A stretch of 64,000 nucleotides of DNA from Filimonas zeae (lineage in GTDB: Bacteria > Bacteroidota > Bacteroidia > Chitinophagales > Chitinophagaceae): assembly GCF_014641615.1 (NCBI RefSeq), contig NZ_BMIB01000002.1:62001-126000 (forward strand). The letters run 5' to 3'. Numbering within the stretch: position 1 is the first letter of the stretch; the number at the start of each line of letters is the position of its first letter. Under the pieces are notes generated by a model, which made no database searches, was not told the origin of the DNA, and saw only the letters and a list, made by a program, of their open reading frames with translations. Made by a program: the position numbers and the translations under genes. Shown piece after piece: positions 16,803 to 26,767 of this stretch.

Positions 16803-19800
16803 TTAAAAATTGGTTTGAAGAGAAAACGAGAAAGTGCGTGCAAACGGATAATCAGTACCACGCTCCGTTTTAACGTTAGAAGCCACAAACACCTCCGTGG
16901 TATAAAAGCCCAGCTTCAGGTTTTGAAAACCATACTTTTTAATATTAAGCCACTTAAAATCGTAATACAGGTTTAAAGAAGAAAAAGTAAGGTCGCTCTT
17001 CGTCTGGTAAAACCGTGTAGTAGGCCTGGTAGTGGTACGTACGGTGTTTATCTTTTTAAAGAAAGACTGATCGCCCGGATTTTGCCAGGTATTGTTTAAT
17101 ACCCGTGTATCTACGTTATACGCAATATCAACATTCTCCACCCTGTTTACCAGTGTACTGTTATAATACCCTGCATCCAGCGTATAACGCATAGAAGCTG
17201 ATAAGCCCCAGCCGTTGTATTCCAGGTTTACACCAAAGTTGCCGCTCAGTTTAGGATCGCTTACACCCGCAACAATCTGATCGTCTGCATTCCACTCGTA
17301 CGTGGTTTTACCGTCTTTGGTCAGATACATTTCTTTACCGGTAGCAGGGTCAATACCCAGCGATGGTACTGCCCATATAGAACTCATAGATTGTCCTTCT
17401 TTATAACGCGTTTTAGGGGCCCTTACGTTTTCGGTACTTTCATCCTGCTCTTTGTTACGGCTGCTCAGCGCATCTGATATGCTTACCAGTTTATTGAAGT
17501 TGCGGGCAAAGGAAGTATTGAGGGTTACAAAAGAATGCCTTTTAGGATTGGAATACACCTGATAGCTGATAGCGCCTTCGTACCCGATAGTACGGAGCGT
17601 GCCCAGGTTTTCTTTATAGGAATTAAAGCCGGTAGAAGTAGGCAGCGTAAAATCAATCAGCAGGTTGCTGGTATTCTTCAGAAAATAATCGAACCGCGCA
17701 GTTAACCGGTTAAACAATTTCAAATCCACACCTACGTTGTATTCTCTGGCTTCCTGCCACTTCAGATTATCATTAGCCAATGCATACAGGTAGGCACCGG
17801 AAATATTATCGTACGTACTGCTGGTAAAAAAGTTATAGGTAGCCATAGCCTGGTAAGGGCTGAAGTTCTGGCTGCCGGTAGTACCTACAGAGCCCCTTAC
17901 TTTAAAGTTATTGATGGCCTTCACACTTTTTAAAAGCCCTTCGTTATGCAGGTTCCAGCCCAGGCCTACCGACCAGAAATTACCCCAGCGGTTATTGGCA
18001 CCAAATACAGACGAGGCATTTCTGCGCATGCTTACATCTACCAGATAACGGTTGTCGTAAGCATAGTTGGCATAGCTGATAAGGCCCACTTCTCTTTTAA
18101 TAGATTCTGAGCCATAAGGCACACCATTATCGGCATATTGTTTGGCAAAGCTGATATAGTCTACCCGGTTGTTCAAAAAGCCCCACGCCGTCATACCATG
18201 CGTATCGCTGGTAAAAGCAGCCACATTCAAACCTCCGTTTACAAACACCACATGTTTACCATAGGCTTTTGTCCAGTTGGCAAACAGGTCAGAGCTTAAA
18301 GTAGAACTTACCCCATCTGTCATTGTGTACGAACCCCGTTTGTAGTAAGACTCGCCTGTCCACAAAGCAAAGCTGGTATGGTCGCCCGGTAAAAACCGCT
18401 CAGAGGAATTTCCATTATGCGTATATCCTACCCTGCCCGTAAGCTTCAGGTTCTGATGTGCCTGGTACTCCACATAAAAATTTTCGGTAATCTCGGTATA
18501 CTTACTAAAATCTTTTGTTTCCAGCTGCGCATTGTACAGCGGATTAAAATAATAAATGGGCGTTGCAGAAGCACTGGACTGAAAAGTACCTAACTGCTTT
18601 CTCACCCTGCCGTATTCATCTGTAGGGGCATAGTAGGGGTTTAAATTGCTATACTCCGAAAAACTACCGTAGGGTGAATTATCAGAGGTATTAAAAGTAA
18701 TGTTCAGAATGTTCCTAAAATTCAACTTCCCTTTTCTATAAGAAAGGTTAATAGAACCACCCACGTTCCGGCGGTTAGAACCCTTCATTACACCCGCTAC
18801 ATTGTTATAGGTAAGGTCAATACCATAACGCATGGCAGACGAACCGCCTTCTACATATACAGTATGTTTGTTACCCAAACCTGTACGCAACGGTTTGGAA
18901 AGCCAGTAGGTATTCACTCCTTCTTCAATATTTTTCAATACCGAATTATACTGCTCTCGTAAAAACTGCTGGGTAAAAGGCAGCGTGGATGTGTAACGGC
19001 CGGCATTTACTTCAACCTGTAACTTTTCGCGCGCATTGGTTAAATGATAAGATGTTAAATCAGGTGCCTCTATGTTCAGGTTGCCGTTATAAGATAACCG
19101 CATCTCTCCTTCCTTCGGACGAATGGTTTCAATTACCACTACCCCGTTAGCAGCTTTGGAGCCGTAAATAGCTTTGGCCGATGCATCTTTCAGCAACGTA
19201 ACAGAAGCCACGCGGTTCATATCCAGATCGAATATTTTCTGCGCACTGGCTTCAAAACCATCCAGTATAAACAGCGGCTCGTTGGGGTTGCCGGTGTACT
19301 CGCCCTTCATATCTTCCAGGCCGGATTTACCTCGCAGGTTTAAGTTGGGCAACGCATTGGGGTTAGAGCCTGCACTCAGGTTTTCAGTAAGTACAAAAGA
19401 AGGGTCCAGGTTCTGCAGGCTTTGCAGCACGTTTTTATTACCAACCCTTTTAAGGTCATCGGCTGAATAGCTTACGGCCGCACCGGTAAAACTATTTTTT
19501 TTACGGTTGGAATAACCGGTAACAATTACCTCTTCTTTTTCGTCACTACTCTTTTCCAGGCTTATTACCATGGTAAGTTTCATATCGGGTTTCAGCACCA
19601 CTTCCCGTGGCTTAAAACTGGTATGGCTGAATATCAGTGTGCCTTCCAGCTTATCCAGTGTTAATACAAACTCGCCGCTGCTGTTGGTAGCAGCGCCTAC
19701 TTTACTGTTGCCTTTCAGCCGTATATAGGCATCGGCCACAGGGCGTTTGTCTTCATCTACCACCCTACCCATTAGTTTAGGTACGGGCTTCAGCGTTACT

Positions 19801-19904
19801 GCCGGCACCTGACCTACCACAGCACCAGGCAATATCATAAAGGCCGGCAGCAGTAACAGCAGCAGCTTTTTAATACCGCCAATCCTTCTTGCTTTCGATA
19901 ACAT
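16803..19904 (-). CDS. SusC/RagA-family TonB-dependent receptor without an STN domain
   Basis: A 1033-residue outer-membrane transporter. A signal sequence (about 1-32) leads directly into a carboxypeptidase-regulatory-like beta-sandwich (MGRVVDEDKRPVADAYIRLKG), then a TonB-box region EEVIVTGY and a plug domain (NVLQSLQNLDPSFV, FILDGFEASAQKIFDLDMN, ASVTLLKDASAKAIYGS), and a 22-strand barrel ending in F. The STN signalling domain seen in the other SusC of this window is missing although a sigma/anti-sigma pair lies immediately upstream. It is co-transcribed with SusD. Confidence 0.93.
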   Translation of the reverse strand: MLSKARRIGGIKKLLLLLLPAFMILPGAVVGQVPAVTLKPVPKLMGRVVDEDKRPVADAYIRLKGNSKVGAATNSSGEFVLTLDKLEGTLIFSHTSFKPREVVLKPDMKLTMVISLEKSSDEKEEVIVTGYSNRKKNSFTGAAVSYSADDLKRVGNKNVLQSLQNLDPSFVLTENLSAGSNPNALPNLNLRGKSGLEDMKGEYTGNPNEPLFILDGFEASAQKIFDLDMNRVASVTLLKDASAKAIYGSKAANGVVVIETIRPKEGEMRLSYNGNLNIEAPDLTSYHLTNAREKLQVEVNAGRYTSTLPFTQQFLREQYNSVLKNIEEGVNTYWLSKPLRTGLGNKHTVYVEGGSSAMRYGIDLTYNNVAGVMKGSNRRNVGGSINLSYRKGKLNFRNILNITFNTSDNSPYGSFSEYSNLNPYYAPTDEYGRVRKQLGTFQSSASATPIYYFNPLYNAQLETKDFSKYTEITENFYVEYQAHQNLKLTGRVGYTHNGNSSERFLPGDHTSFALWTGESYYKRGSYTMTDGVSSTLSSDLFANWTKAYGKHVVFVNGGLNVAAFTSDTHGMTAWGFLNNRVDYISFAKQYADNGVPYGSESIKREVGLISYANYAYDNRYLVDVSMRRNASSVFGANNRWGNFWSVGLGWNLHNEGLLKSVKAINNFKVRGSVGTTGSQNFSPYQAMATYNFFTSSTYDNISGAYLYALANDNLKWQEAREYNVGVDLKLFNRLTARFDYFLKNTSNLLIDFTLPTSTGFNSYKENLGTLRTIGYEGAISYQVYSNPKRHSFVTLNTSFARNFNKLVSISDALSSRNKEQDESTENVRAPKTRYKEGQSMSSIWAVPSLGIDPATGKEMYLTKDGKTTYEWNADDQIVAGVSDPKLSGNFGVNLEYNGWGLSASMRYTLDAGYYNSTLVNRVENVDIAYNVDTRVLNNTWQNPGDQSFFKKINTVRTTTRPTTRFYQTKSDLTFSSLNLYYDFKWLNIKKYGFQNLKLGFYTTEVFVASNVKTERGTDYPFARTFSFSLQTNF

Positions 19905-19986
19905 AAGCAGTTTTGTTTTTTAATGTTTAGGAATAACGCAATTGTTGAAGTGTGTATCTGGAAGCTTTGCAATAAGTGGAAACATA

Positions 19987-20003
19987 GCGGTACCCCGTAC
20001 CGC
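19987..20003. repeat. 17-bp palindrome GCGGTAC-ccc-GTACCGC upstream of susC
   Basis: A perfect 7-bp inverted repeat with a 3-bp centre, between the anti-sigma gene and susC, 83 bp before the susC ATG. On the minus strand TATGTTTC (one mismatch from TAnnTTTG) directly follows it. It may be an operator or a weak hairpin attenuator; there is no U-tract. Confidence 0.45.
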
Positions 20004-20051
20004 ATAAAGCAATACTCTCATAAGCAGAAAAAAAAAATTAAAAGCAGTGAA

Positions 20052-20900
20052 TTAGTTAAAACAAACCTTAATTACATTATTGGTAACTGAGTAAGAAAAA
20101 GCCATTTGACCAGACATGTCATTTATAAGATCGGGCAGTGTAATGCCTTCAAACCTTGCAGTATACACTTTAGCCAGCTTATCAGGTGTTGTGCCTTCGC
20201 ACAGTTCCAGCACTATACCGTACCTGTTGCGGAAATTAGCCACCAGATCGCTGAACGAAGCATTGTTAAAATCCACCCGGAGTGCCATGCGGTTGATAAC
20301 AGTTAACTGATCGGCTTTGCTGAGTTTACAAAATGCACTGTCGTTAAACATGAACTTAGTCATGACTGTTGCCCTTACCGTTTTCCTGGGCTCAGCCGGC
20401 TGGCTTGCAGTATCCTGCACGTTAACAGCAGCGGGTGCTGCGGCAGCATAAGCAACTGCGGGTTCAGGCAAATGTTTCTTCCCATATTGTTTCGTTTTGG
20501 TTTTTACCTTTTTTACTTCAGCATCTTTCAATAAAGCACTGAGCGTATCGGAACGGGTGCCTGCAGGCAACTGTTCCGGGGTAACAACAGCAACAGCCGT
20601 TGTTTTATCTGACTCTACCACTGCTCTTTTACCGGAGAAGTAAACAACAGAAAACAGCACAGCACCTGTTATTGCGGCTGCAGCAGCCAGCCGTGGTATG
20701 TAACGGCGTAATGCTGAGCGTTTTTGCAGAGGTACCGGTTGCAGTTGGCCTGCCTCTCTGGTATGCTCTTCCCAATAAGCTTCGAGAAAGGCTTCAAACT
20801 CAGCCTGATGCTGAGGATGCAGCAACCATTCTTCCACCATCGCAGCTTCGGATGCGGAACAGGTTTTCTCAAAATAGCTTCTCAGGAGTTCTCTTTTCAC
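20052..20900 (-). CDS. Short anti-sigma factor with DUF4974/STN-like sensor and no FecR domain
   Basis: A 282-residue membrane protein that starts with GTG, 24 bp after the sigma gene. Residues 1-80 form the cytoplasmic anti-sigma-like part (YFEKTCSASEAAMVEEWLL), about 90-110 is one transmembrane helix, about 110-195 a Lys/Ala/Pro-rich linker, and about 210-282 a DUF4974/STN-like fold (VDFNNASFSDLVANFRNRYG, FEGITLPDLINDMSG). The FecR beta-solenoid domain normally lying between membrane and DUF4974 is not visible. It probably holds the adjacent ECF sigma factor inactive until a signal arrives through the outer membrane. Confidence 0.75.
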   Translation of the reverse strand: MKRELLRSYFEKTCSASEAAMVEEWLLHPQHQAEFEAFLEAYWEEHTREAGQLQPVPLQKRSALRRYIPRLAAAAAITGAVLFSVVYFSGKRAVVESDKTTAVAVVTPEQLPAGTRSDTLSALLKDAEVKKVKTKTKQYGKKHLPEPAVAYAAAAPAAVNVQDTASQPAEPRKTVRATVMTKFMFNDSAFCKLSKADQLTVINRMALRVDFNNASFSDLVANFRNRYGIVLELCEGTTPDKLAKVYTARFEGITLPDLINDMSGQMAFSYSVTNNVIKVCFN

Positions 20901-20924
20901 TTGCGTTGATCAGATTCTATATAA

Positions 20925-21491
20925 CTATACAATATGGAAGACGATTGCACCTAAGGCCGTAAAAAAAATTCCTGTTTTTTTAAGCAGGCCTTTTAATTGT
21001 TTGGTGGAGTGGTTGATATGATTTTCCACCGTACTCTTGCTGATGTTGAGTATTTCAGCAATTTCCTGGTTAGAGTACCCTTCTATGCGGCTCATAGTAA
21101 ATACCTCTCTTCTTTTATGGGGCAGTTGACGCAGTATATTCTGAAGCAGATCGCGCACCTCGCTCAGTTGTAGCGCCTTTTCATCTGTTTCCTGCGGTAC
21201 TGCCTGGTACTTCTGCGCTACCAGCCGCTTTTTAATAGTGTTGTAAATATCGTTTTTGGCAATGGTAATCAGATAAGACTGAAGGGATAAGCCCTCTTTT
21301 AATCCTTCCCTATGCTCCCAGAGTTTAACAAAGGTTTGCTGTATTACATCCTTGCAATCCTCGCCCTGCACGCCCAGCTTCAGCAGAAATGAATACAACA
21401 CTTCACTATAGGCACTATACAATTCTGCAAAAGCAGTTTCGCTGCCTTCCTTCAACTGAATAATAAGTGCCTGTTCGTTCGATAGTCGCAT
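20925..21491 (-). CDS. ECF sigma-70 factor (FecI-like)
   Basis: A 188-residue extracytoplasmic-function sigma factor. Region 2 spans about 20-90 (FAELYSAYSEVLYSFLLKLG, DCKDVIQQTFVKLWEHRE) and region 4 about 115-170 (LPHKRREVFTMSRIEGYSNQEIAEILNISKSTVENH). The protein ends in a hydrophobic tail (GIFFTALGAIVFHIV). It is followed by the short anti-sigma and the SusCD operon, which it presumably transcribes. Its own exact -7 box lies 41 bp upstream, and a terminator separates it from the preceding TlpA genes, so it heads a separate unit. Confidence 0.93.
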   Translation of the reverse strand: MRLSNEQALIIQLKEGSETAFAELYSAYSEVLYSFLLKLGVQGEDCKDVIQQTFVKLWEHREGLKEGLSLQSYLITIAKNDIYNTIKKRLVAQKYQAVPQETDEKALQLSEVRDLLQNILRQLPHKRREVFTMSRIEGYSNQEIAEILNISKSTVENHINHSTKQLKGLLKKTGIFFTALGAIVFHIV

Positions 21492-21531
21492 AATTACAAA
21501 CCTTAGAGTAAGCCCTTAGGGGAACAAGATA

Positions 21532-21539
21532 CAAAAATA
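21532..21539 (-). promoter_or_regulatory. -7 promoter box TATTTTTG for the sigma gene
   Basis: Exact match to TAnnTTTG on the minus strand, 40 bp before the sigma ATG at 21491, predicting a leader of about 33 nt. No -33 TTG at usual spacing. Confidence 0.5.
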
Positions 21540-21590
21540 TACATCCGCCACCACATTCCCTACTATTTCAATAGGGATATAAAATAAAGA

Positions 21591-21623
21591 AATGGCCAGG
21601 CTTGTTTTATCAGCCTGGCCATT
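21591..21623 (-). terminator. Rho-independent terminator of the TlpA pair
   Basis: Perfect 12-bp stem (21591-21602 and 21612-21623) with a 9-nt loop, followed on the minus strand by TTTCTTTATTTTAT. It lies between the TlpA gene ending at 21660 and the sigma gene. Confidence 0.9.
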
Positions 21624-21659
21624 GGGTATAATGCTATACTCCCCTTAAATTCAGGAATA

Positions 21660-22829
21660 CTAATCTTTAAAAATCTCATCCAACTGGTCTTTCAGCTTGC
21701 TGCTAAAGCCGGTATACTTCTCCACTATTACGCCTTCGCGGTTAATTAAGTAAAGCGTAGGAACGCCTACTATCATAAACTCCGACAGTGTTTTTTCTTT
21801 GTTGGGGGAAAGCACCTGAGCCCATGGCATATTTTCATCATTCATTGCTTTGGTCCAGGCAGCCACATCTGTATCAATAGAAACACTTAATACTTCAAAC
21901 CCCTTCGCATTGTATTTACTATACAATTCTTTAATGGCGGGTATCGCTTTTCTGCAGGGTCCACACCAGCTTGCCCAGAAATCGACAAGCAGATATTTAC
22001 CTTTAAAGGAATGGATATCCACTGGTTTACCTGCCGGATCGTTATAAGCTATGCGCGGCACAGGACTGCCTTTTTTAATAGCATTTTTTCTCGCCAGCTG
22101 TATCTGATATTCCTGCTTCAGTTCTTTTGCCTCATTCAATTGAGGAAATTGAACCAATAGCTTATCCAGTTGTGCGGAAAAATACGCTTCCTGATCTGCC
22201 GGTAATAAACTCAGCAGAAACACGGTTGCCGGTGTATGCTCATTGGCAGTAATCAGCTGCTTTAAACGCATGGTCTCTATCTCCTGTTTGCGTTTACCTG
22301 GCGCTGTTGACCTGAGCCAGGTGGCCCATGCAGCATCTTTAGCAACATGTTGCTGGGCAGCCAACCCTTCCTCTGCCAGATAATCAGACTCCAGACCAGC
22401 CAGATACCTGTTGTACATAGCCTGACTTATCAGTCTGGTAGCAGCAGATTTGCTTTCTACCACCACATAACCCGAATTTTTCATTTTCTGCCTGCCGGTA
22501 TCATAACCACGCGCCTGTACGGTTACATCCTGGTCTGACCAGAAGGCCGCAGTCTGCCATTTTAAAATATCCAGCGTAAACAATCCCGGCCCGGTTACTT
22601 TGGCTTTTAAATGAAAACTGCCATCGGCATTTACTTTTACAGAATCAACCGCTGCTTTGTTTTTTGCCATTCCCTTATACAACCATACCATGTTGTATTT
22701 TTTAAACACCTCAGGGTTTTGAAAGGCAACCGTACCACTGATTTCAATGGTTTGCTTCTGCTGTGCGGCAACCGGCGTTAATAAAAAGAGTATAGGGCTG
22801 AATAAAACGATATATATTTTCTTTATCAT
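21660..22829 (-). CDS. TlpA-family thiol-disulfide oxidoreductase
   Basis: A 389-residue exported protein with a signal peptide (about 1-22), a DUF4369-like beta-sandwich (about 27-125), a helical middle (130-250) and a C-terminal TlpA/AhpC-TSA thioredoxin domain with the redox motif CGPC at 289-292 (DFWASWCGPC). The cis-Pro loop is in VGVPTLYLI. It would reduce or isomerise disulfides in the periplasm. It follows a paralogue by 6 bp, so both are one operon, and ends at a strong terminator upstream of the sigma gene. The partner substrate is unknown. Confidence 0.9.
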   Translation of the reverse strand: MIKKIYIVLFSPILFLLTPVAAQQKQTIEISGTVAFQNPEVFKKYNMVWLYKGMAKNKAAVDSVKVNADGSFHLKAKVTGPGLFTLDILKWQTAAFWSDQDVTVQARGYDTGRQKMKNSGYVVVESKSAATRLISQAMYNRYLAGLESDYLAEEGLAAQQHVAKDAAWATWLRSTAPGKRKQEIETMRLKQLITANEHTPATVFLLSLLPADQEAYFSAQLDKLLVQFPQLNEAKELKQEYQIQLARKNAIKKGSPVPRIAYNDPAGKPVDIHSFKGKYLLVDFWASWCGPCRKAIPAIKELYSKYNAKGFEVLSVSIDTDVAAWTKAMNDENMPWAQVLSPNKEKTLSEFMIVGVPTLYLINREGVIVEKYTGFSSKLKDQLDEIFKD

Positions 22830-22835
22830 TTCCGG

Positions 22836-23987
22836 TTAGTTAAAAAGGGCTTTTAATTTATCATCCAGTTGTGCACCTGCAGCACCCAGCCAACGGGCAA
22901 TAATCTTACCCTCCTTATCCAGTAAAATCTGTGTAGGGTAACCTTCAATACTGTACATAGCAGTTACATCCTGCTGCATTTCTTTTTCATTATTCAGCAG
23001 GTTGGTCCAGGTAAGCCCATCTTTTTCCACCGCTGCTTTCCACATTTTCTCAGCCTGCTCCTGGCCGCTTACTTTCTCACTCGCCACCCCTACTATTTCA
23101 AAACCTTTGGCAGCATATTGTGCATACAACTCTTTCAAATGCGGGTTAGCCGCACGGCAGGGTGCACACCAGCTTCCCCAAAAATCCAGCAACACATATT
23201 TACCCCTGAAATCAGACAGCTTTACGCTTTTGCCATTGATATCCGGCTTAGCAAAATCGGGTGCCGGCCCACCATCGCGTATTACTTTCAGCGAGGCAAT
23301 TTTAGAAGCCAACCCTTTGCCAGGCCGGGTATTTTTATATTTATCAGAAAGGCCGTTATACACCGAATCCAGCTCACCAAGCCGGTATTCTTTGGCATCC
23401 ATTGACAAAAAAAATATACTGGCAAAAGCATCGGGGTGTGTTTTAATATACTTCTTGCGGGCTTCAGACATAGATTTTCTTACCGCCAACATTTTAGGTC
23501 CAATTTCTTTAATAGCATCTGTAACGCCCATAATACGGCTTTCTGTCAGTTGCGCCTGTAAGGCTGCAAATTCATCCTGCGGCTTTTTTTCCAGCTTACG
23601 CACTTCGTTAAAACCTTCATTCAGGTCATCACCGGTAACCATGGCCTGGTGCAGGTCTTTTGCGGTGCCGGTAATAGTAAGGTTGGCCCCTTTTGATATA
23701 ACTACCATCAGCGGTTGGGCGGGCGTATACATGCCTGTTTTACCGCCACCGAGGTAGGTATTACGGTCTAACCCCGTATTTAAAAAAGTTACAAATGGTT
23801 CATCCGCAGCCGTTCCGGTCAGTTCAAAAGCATCATTCACTGCTTCCACCTTTATTTCGCTATCTACGCCTCGCAGGGTTATTTTTTCGTTGCCCTGTCC
23901 GGCAAGTTTGCCCTTAATGGTAAAATCCTGGGCCAGGCTGACCATAGACACGCCTGATAAGAATAAGATAAATGTTATTTTCTTCAT
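22836..23987 (-). CDS. TlpA-family thiol-disulfide oxidoreductase with DUF4369-like domain
   Basis: A 383-residue paralogue of the next gene. It has a signal peptide (MKKITFILFLSGVSMVSLAQ), a DUF4369-like domain (DFTIKGKLAGQGNEKITLRG onward), a helical segment and a thioredoxin domain with CAPC at 274-277. IEGYPTQILLD holds the cis-Pro. CAPC instead of CGPC suggests a different redox potential from its neighbour. It is the first gene of a two-gene unit and is divergent from the GH95 gene, with 205 bp between them. Confidence 0.9.
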   Translation of the reverse strand: MKKITFILFLSGVSMVSLAQDFTIKGKLAGQGNEKITLRGVDSEIKVEAVNDAFELTGTAADEPFVTFLNTGLDRNTYLGGGKTGMYTPAQPLMVVISKGANLTITGTAKDLHQAMVTGDDLNEGFNEVRKLEKKPQDEFAALQAQLTESRIMGVTDAIKEIGPKMLAVRKSMSEARKKYIKTHPDAFASIFFLSMDAKEYRLGELDSVYNGLSDKYKNTRPGKGLASKIASLKVIRDGGPAPDFAKPDINGKSVKLSDFRGKYVLLDFWGSWCAPCRAANPHLKELYAQYAAKGFEIVGVASEKVSGQEQAEKMWKAAVEKDGLTWTNLLNNEKEMQQDVTAMYSIEGYPTQILLDKEGKIIARWLGAAGAQLDDKLKALFN

Positions 23988-24192
23988 TAGTACTCGTTAG
24001 TGTTGATGTATGCTTTGTTGCATATACTATACAATGCAAAAGCGCCCCGCACCTAACCGGGATAAAAAAAACACCTTCTGCCGCATCATTCACACACATT
24101 GGCATAATTATCAGCCGTTTTAACCTGTAAAGAGGTACAAAACAGAATAAGGCTATCTTTAAATACAGAACCTTTACCATACAACCAGCCAC

Positions 24193-26655
24193 ATGAAAAA
24201 AGTATTACTGAAACTTGCCGGAGCAGGATGTTTATACAGTTGCCTTACAACAGCTGTTTTTGCACAAAACAATCTGAGGCTATGGTATAACAAACCCGCC
24301 TCTAAATGGACGGAGGCCTTACCTATAGGCAATGGCCGTGTGGGCGCCATGATTTTTGGCGATCCTGCCAATGAGCTGCTGCAACTGAATGAAGCCAGTT
24401 TCTGGAGCGGCGGCCCCGTTAAACGGAATGTAAACCCCGATGCCCCCGCTTATTTAGCCAAAACCAGAGAAGCATTACTGGAACGCGAAGATTACCAGGA
24501 AGCCAATAAGCTGGTAAGAAAACTACAGGGGCTATACACACAGTCGTTTATGCCCCTGGCCGATCTGCGGTTGCAACAGCAATCCGGCACCGGTGAATAC
24601 AGCGGATACACGCGCGACCTTACGCTTACCAACAGCCTGGCTACGGTTACTTTTACAGCAGGTGGTGTTACCTATAAAAGGGAAATGATTGCCAGTTTTC
24701 CCGGCAAAGCGCTGGTAATACGTTTTACAGCAGATAAACCCGGTAAAATAAACTTCCGCGCTGCTCTAAGCAGTCAGGTACATTATTCCGTTAAACCAGA
24801 TGGCACCAACGGGCTTTTTATGACTGCGCAAGCCCCCTCGCAGGCCGACCCCAATTATGTTAAATACAACGCCGAACCTATTAAATACGGAGACAGCAGT
24901 GGCTGCAATGGCATGACTGCGGCCCTGCAGATAAAGGCCATACTTACCGGCGGCACTGCGCACACAGATACTGCCGGCCTGGCAGTACAGAACGCCAGCG
25001 AAGTACTGCTGATTATATGCGCTGCTACCAGCTACAATGGTTTCGACAAATGCCCCGCAAACGCAGGAAAAGATGCTGTAAAGGAATGTAATGCCGCCCT
25101 GCAGGCCGCCACCCAAAAAAACTGGGCAACACTGTTTGCCGAGCATACCGCAGACTACAGACGCTATTTTAACCGGGTAAACCTGCAACTGGGTAAAAGC
25201 CAGCCAGCCAGCATACAGCAACCTACCGATGAGCGACTGCTGACCTTTAGTAAAGGCGCTACCGACCCGGAACTGGAAACACTTTTATACCAGTACGGTC
25301 GCTACCTGCTCATCAGTTCCTCCCGCCCTGGCGGTGTGCCTGCCAACCTGCAGGGTATCTGGAACAACCTTCTGCGTGCGCCCTGGAGTTCAAACTACAC
25401 CATTAATATCAATACCCAGATGAACTACTGGCCCGCAGCCATCAGTAACCTGGAAGAAATGGAGTATCCCCTGTTTGAATTCATTAAAGCGTTATCAGTT
25501 ACCGGCACCCATACCGCAAAAGAGTTTTATAACCTGAAAGGCTGGGTAGCCCACCACAATACCGACATATGGGCTATCAGCAACCCCGTAGGTGATATTG
25601 GCAAAGGCGATCCTAAATGGGCTAACTGGTACATGGGCGCTCCGTGGTTATGCCGCCATCTTTACGAGCATTACCGTTTTACAAGGGATAAAAAGTTTTT
25701 AACAGAAACCTATCCGGTACTGAAAGGTGCTGCTGAATTTCTGGTAAACTTTCTGGTAGAAGATAAAAACGGCTACCTGGTAACGGCCCCTTCTTTTTCT
25801 CCGGAAAATGAATATATAGACGATAATGGCAAACATGCCAACACCTCTATAGCCGCCACTATGGATATGTCTATTATCCGCGATCATTTCCGCAACTGTA
25901 TTGAAGCTTCGGAAGCGCTGGGCATAGATGCAGATTTCCGCGCATTGCTTACCCAAAAGATGGCAAAACTGTATCCATTGCATATTGGTAAAAAGGGCAA
26001 CCTGCAGGAGTGGTATAAAGACTGGGAAGATGTAGAACCCCACCACCGCCATGTAAGCCAGTTATACGGCCTGCACCCCGGCCGCGAAATATCGCCTGTT
26101 ATCACCCCAGACTTTGCACAGGCCAGCCGTAAAACACTGGAGCTGCGTGGCGATGATGGTACAGGCTGGAGCCTGGCCTGGAAAATCAATTTCTGGGCAC
26201 GCCTGCTGGATGGCGATCACGCGTATAAGCTGATACGCGATCTGATGCGCGATCTCAGCGTATCCAAAGGCGGCGGGCTTTATCCCAATCTGTTTGATGC
26301 GCACCCTCCCTTTCAGATTGATGGTAATTTTGGTGCTACTTCGGGCATTACGGAAATGCTGTTACAAAGCCATCTGAATGAAGTACACCTGTTACCTGCA
26401 CTACCAAAGGCGTGGGCTACAGGAAGCGTTACAGGCCTTAAAGCAAGAGGTGCCTTTGCAATAGATATACAATGGAAAAACGGGCAATTAACAGCAGCCA
26501 CCATTGCCTCTGCGAATGGAGAAAAATGCGTACTCAGAACTGCTGCTGCTATAGCTGTAAAAGGCGCAAAAGCCACTTCCGTTCGCGCAGGTAACAGTTA
26601 CCTTACCACTTTTAATACAAAGAAAAACGGGGTATATAAAATCTCCGCTTTATAA
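24193..26655 (+). CDS. Glycoside hydrolase family 95 (alpha-L-fucosidase type)
   Basis: An 820-residue exported enzyme. A signal peptide (about 1-24) precedes [19 protein letters not shown], the GH95 N-terminal block, then [14 protein letters not shown]. The (alpha/alpha)6 catalytic domain holds PSFSPENEY (the general-acid Glu near 537) and [14 protein letters not shown] (the Asp near 710). Known GH95 enzymes remove terminal alpha-1,2-L-fucose or alpha-L-galactose, for example from xyloglucan or RG-II side chains; which one cannot be told here. It stands alone, has a near-consensus -7 box (TATCTTTA, 24154-24161) and ends at a strong terminator. Confidence 0.92.
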   Translation: MKKVLLKLAGAGCLYSCLTTAVFAQNNLRLWYNKPASKWTEALPIGNGRVGAMIFGDPANELLQLNEASFWSGGPVKRNVNPDAPAYLAKTREALLEREDYQEANKLVRKLQGLYTQSFMPLADLRLQQQSGTGEYSGYTRDLTLTNSLATVTFTAGGVTYKREMIASFPGKALVIRFTADKPGKINFRAALSSQVHYSVKPDGTNGLFMTAQAPSQADPNYVKYNAEPIKYGDSSGCNGMTAALQIKAILTGGTAHTDTAGLAVQNASEVLLIICAATSYNGFDKCPANAGKDAVKECNAALQAATQKNWATLFAEHTADYRRYFNRVNLQLGKSQPASIQQPTDERLLTFSKGATDPELETLLYQYGRYLLISSSRPGGVPANLQGIWNNLLRAPWSSNYTININTQMNYWPAAISNLEEMEYPLFEFIKALSVTGTHTAKEFYNLKGWVAHHNTDIWAISNPVGDIGKGDPKWANWYMGAPWLCRHLYEHYRFTRDKKFLTETYPVLKGAAEFLVNFLVEDKNGYLVTAPSFSPENEYIDDNGKHANTSIAATMDMSIIRDHFRNCIEASEALGIDADFRALLTQKMAKLYPLHIGKKGNLQEWYKDWEDVEPHHRHVSQLYGLHPGREISPVITPDFAQASRKTLELRGDDGTGWSLAWKINFWARLLDGDHAYKLIRDLMRDLSVSKGGGLYPNLFDAHPPFQIDGNFGATSGITEMLLQSHLNEVHLLPALPKAWATGSVTGLKARGAFAIDIQWKNGQLTAATIASANGEKCVLRTAAAIAVKGAKATSVRAGNSYLTTFNTKKNGVYKISAL

Positions 26656-26673
26656 CGTTATCCGTTTACCAGC

Positions 26674-26718
26674 TAAAATGCCCGCTCAGTACCGGTAAGG
26701 TGCTAAGCGGGCATTTTA
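26674..26718. terminator. Bidirectional terminator between GH95 and CocE genes
   Basis: Perfect 13-bp stem (26674-26686 and 26706-26718) with A- and T-rich outer ends, between two convergent genes. Confidence 0.88.
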
Positions 26719-26767
26719 TTCCGGGCGGCAATTACCTGCTACAGCAATGCGCCGCACAGCATACATG

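Noticed and set aside
23002..23757. 251-codon plus-strand open frame antisense to the first TlpA gene
   Set aside because: The minus-strand gene carries a signal peptide, DUF4369-like region and CAPC; the antisense frame has no recognisable domain.
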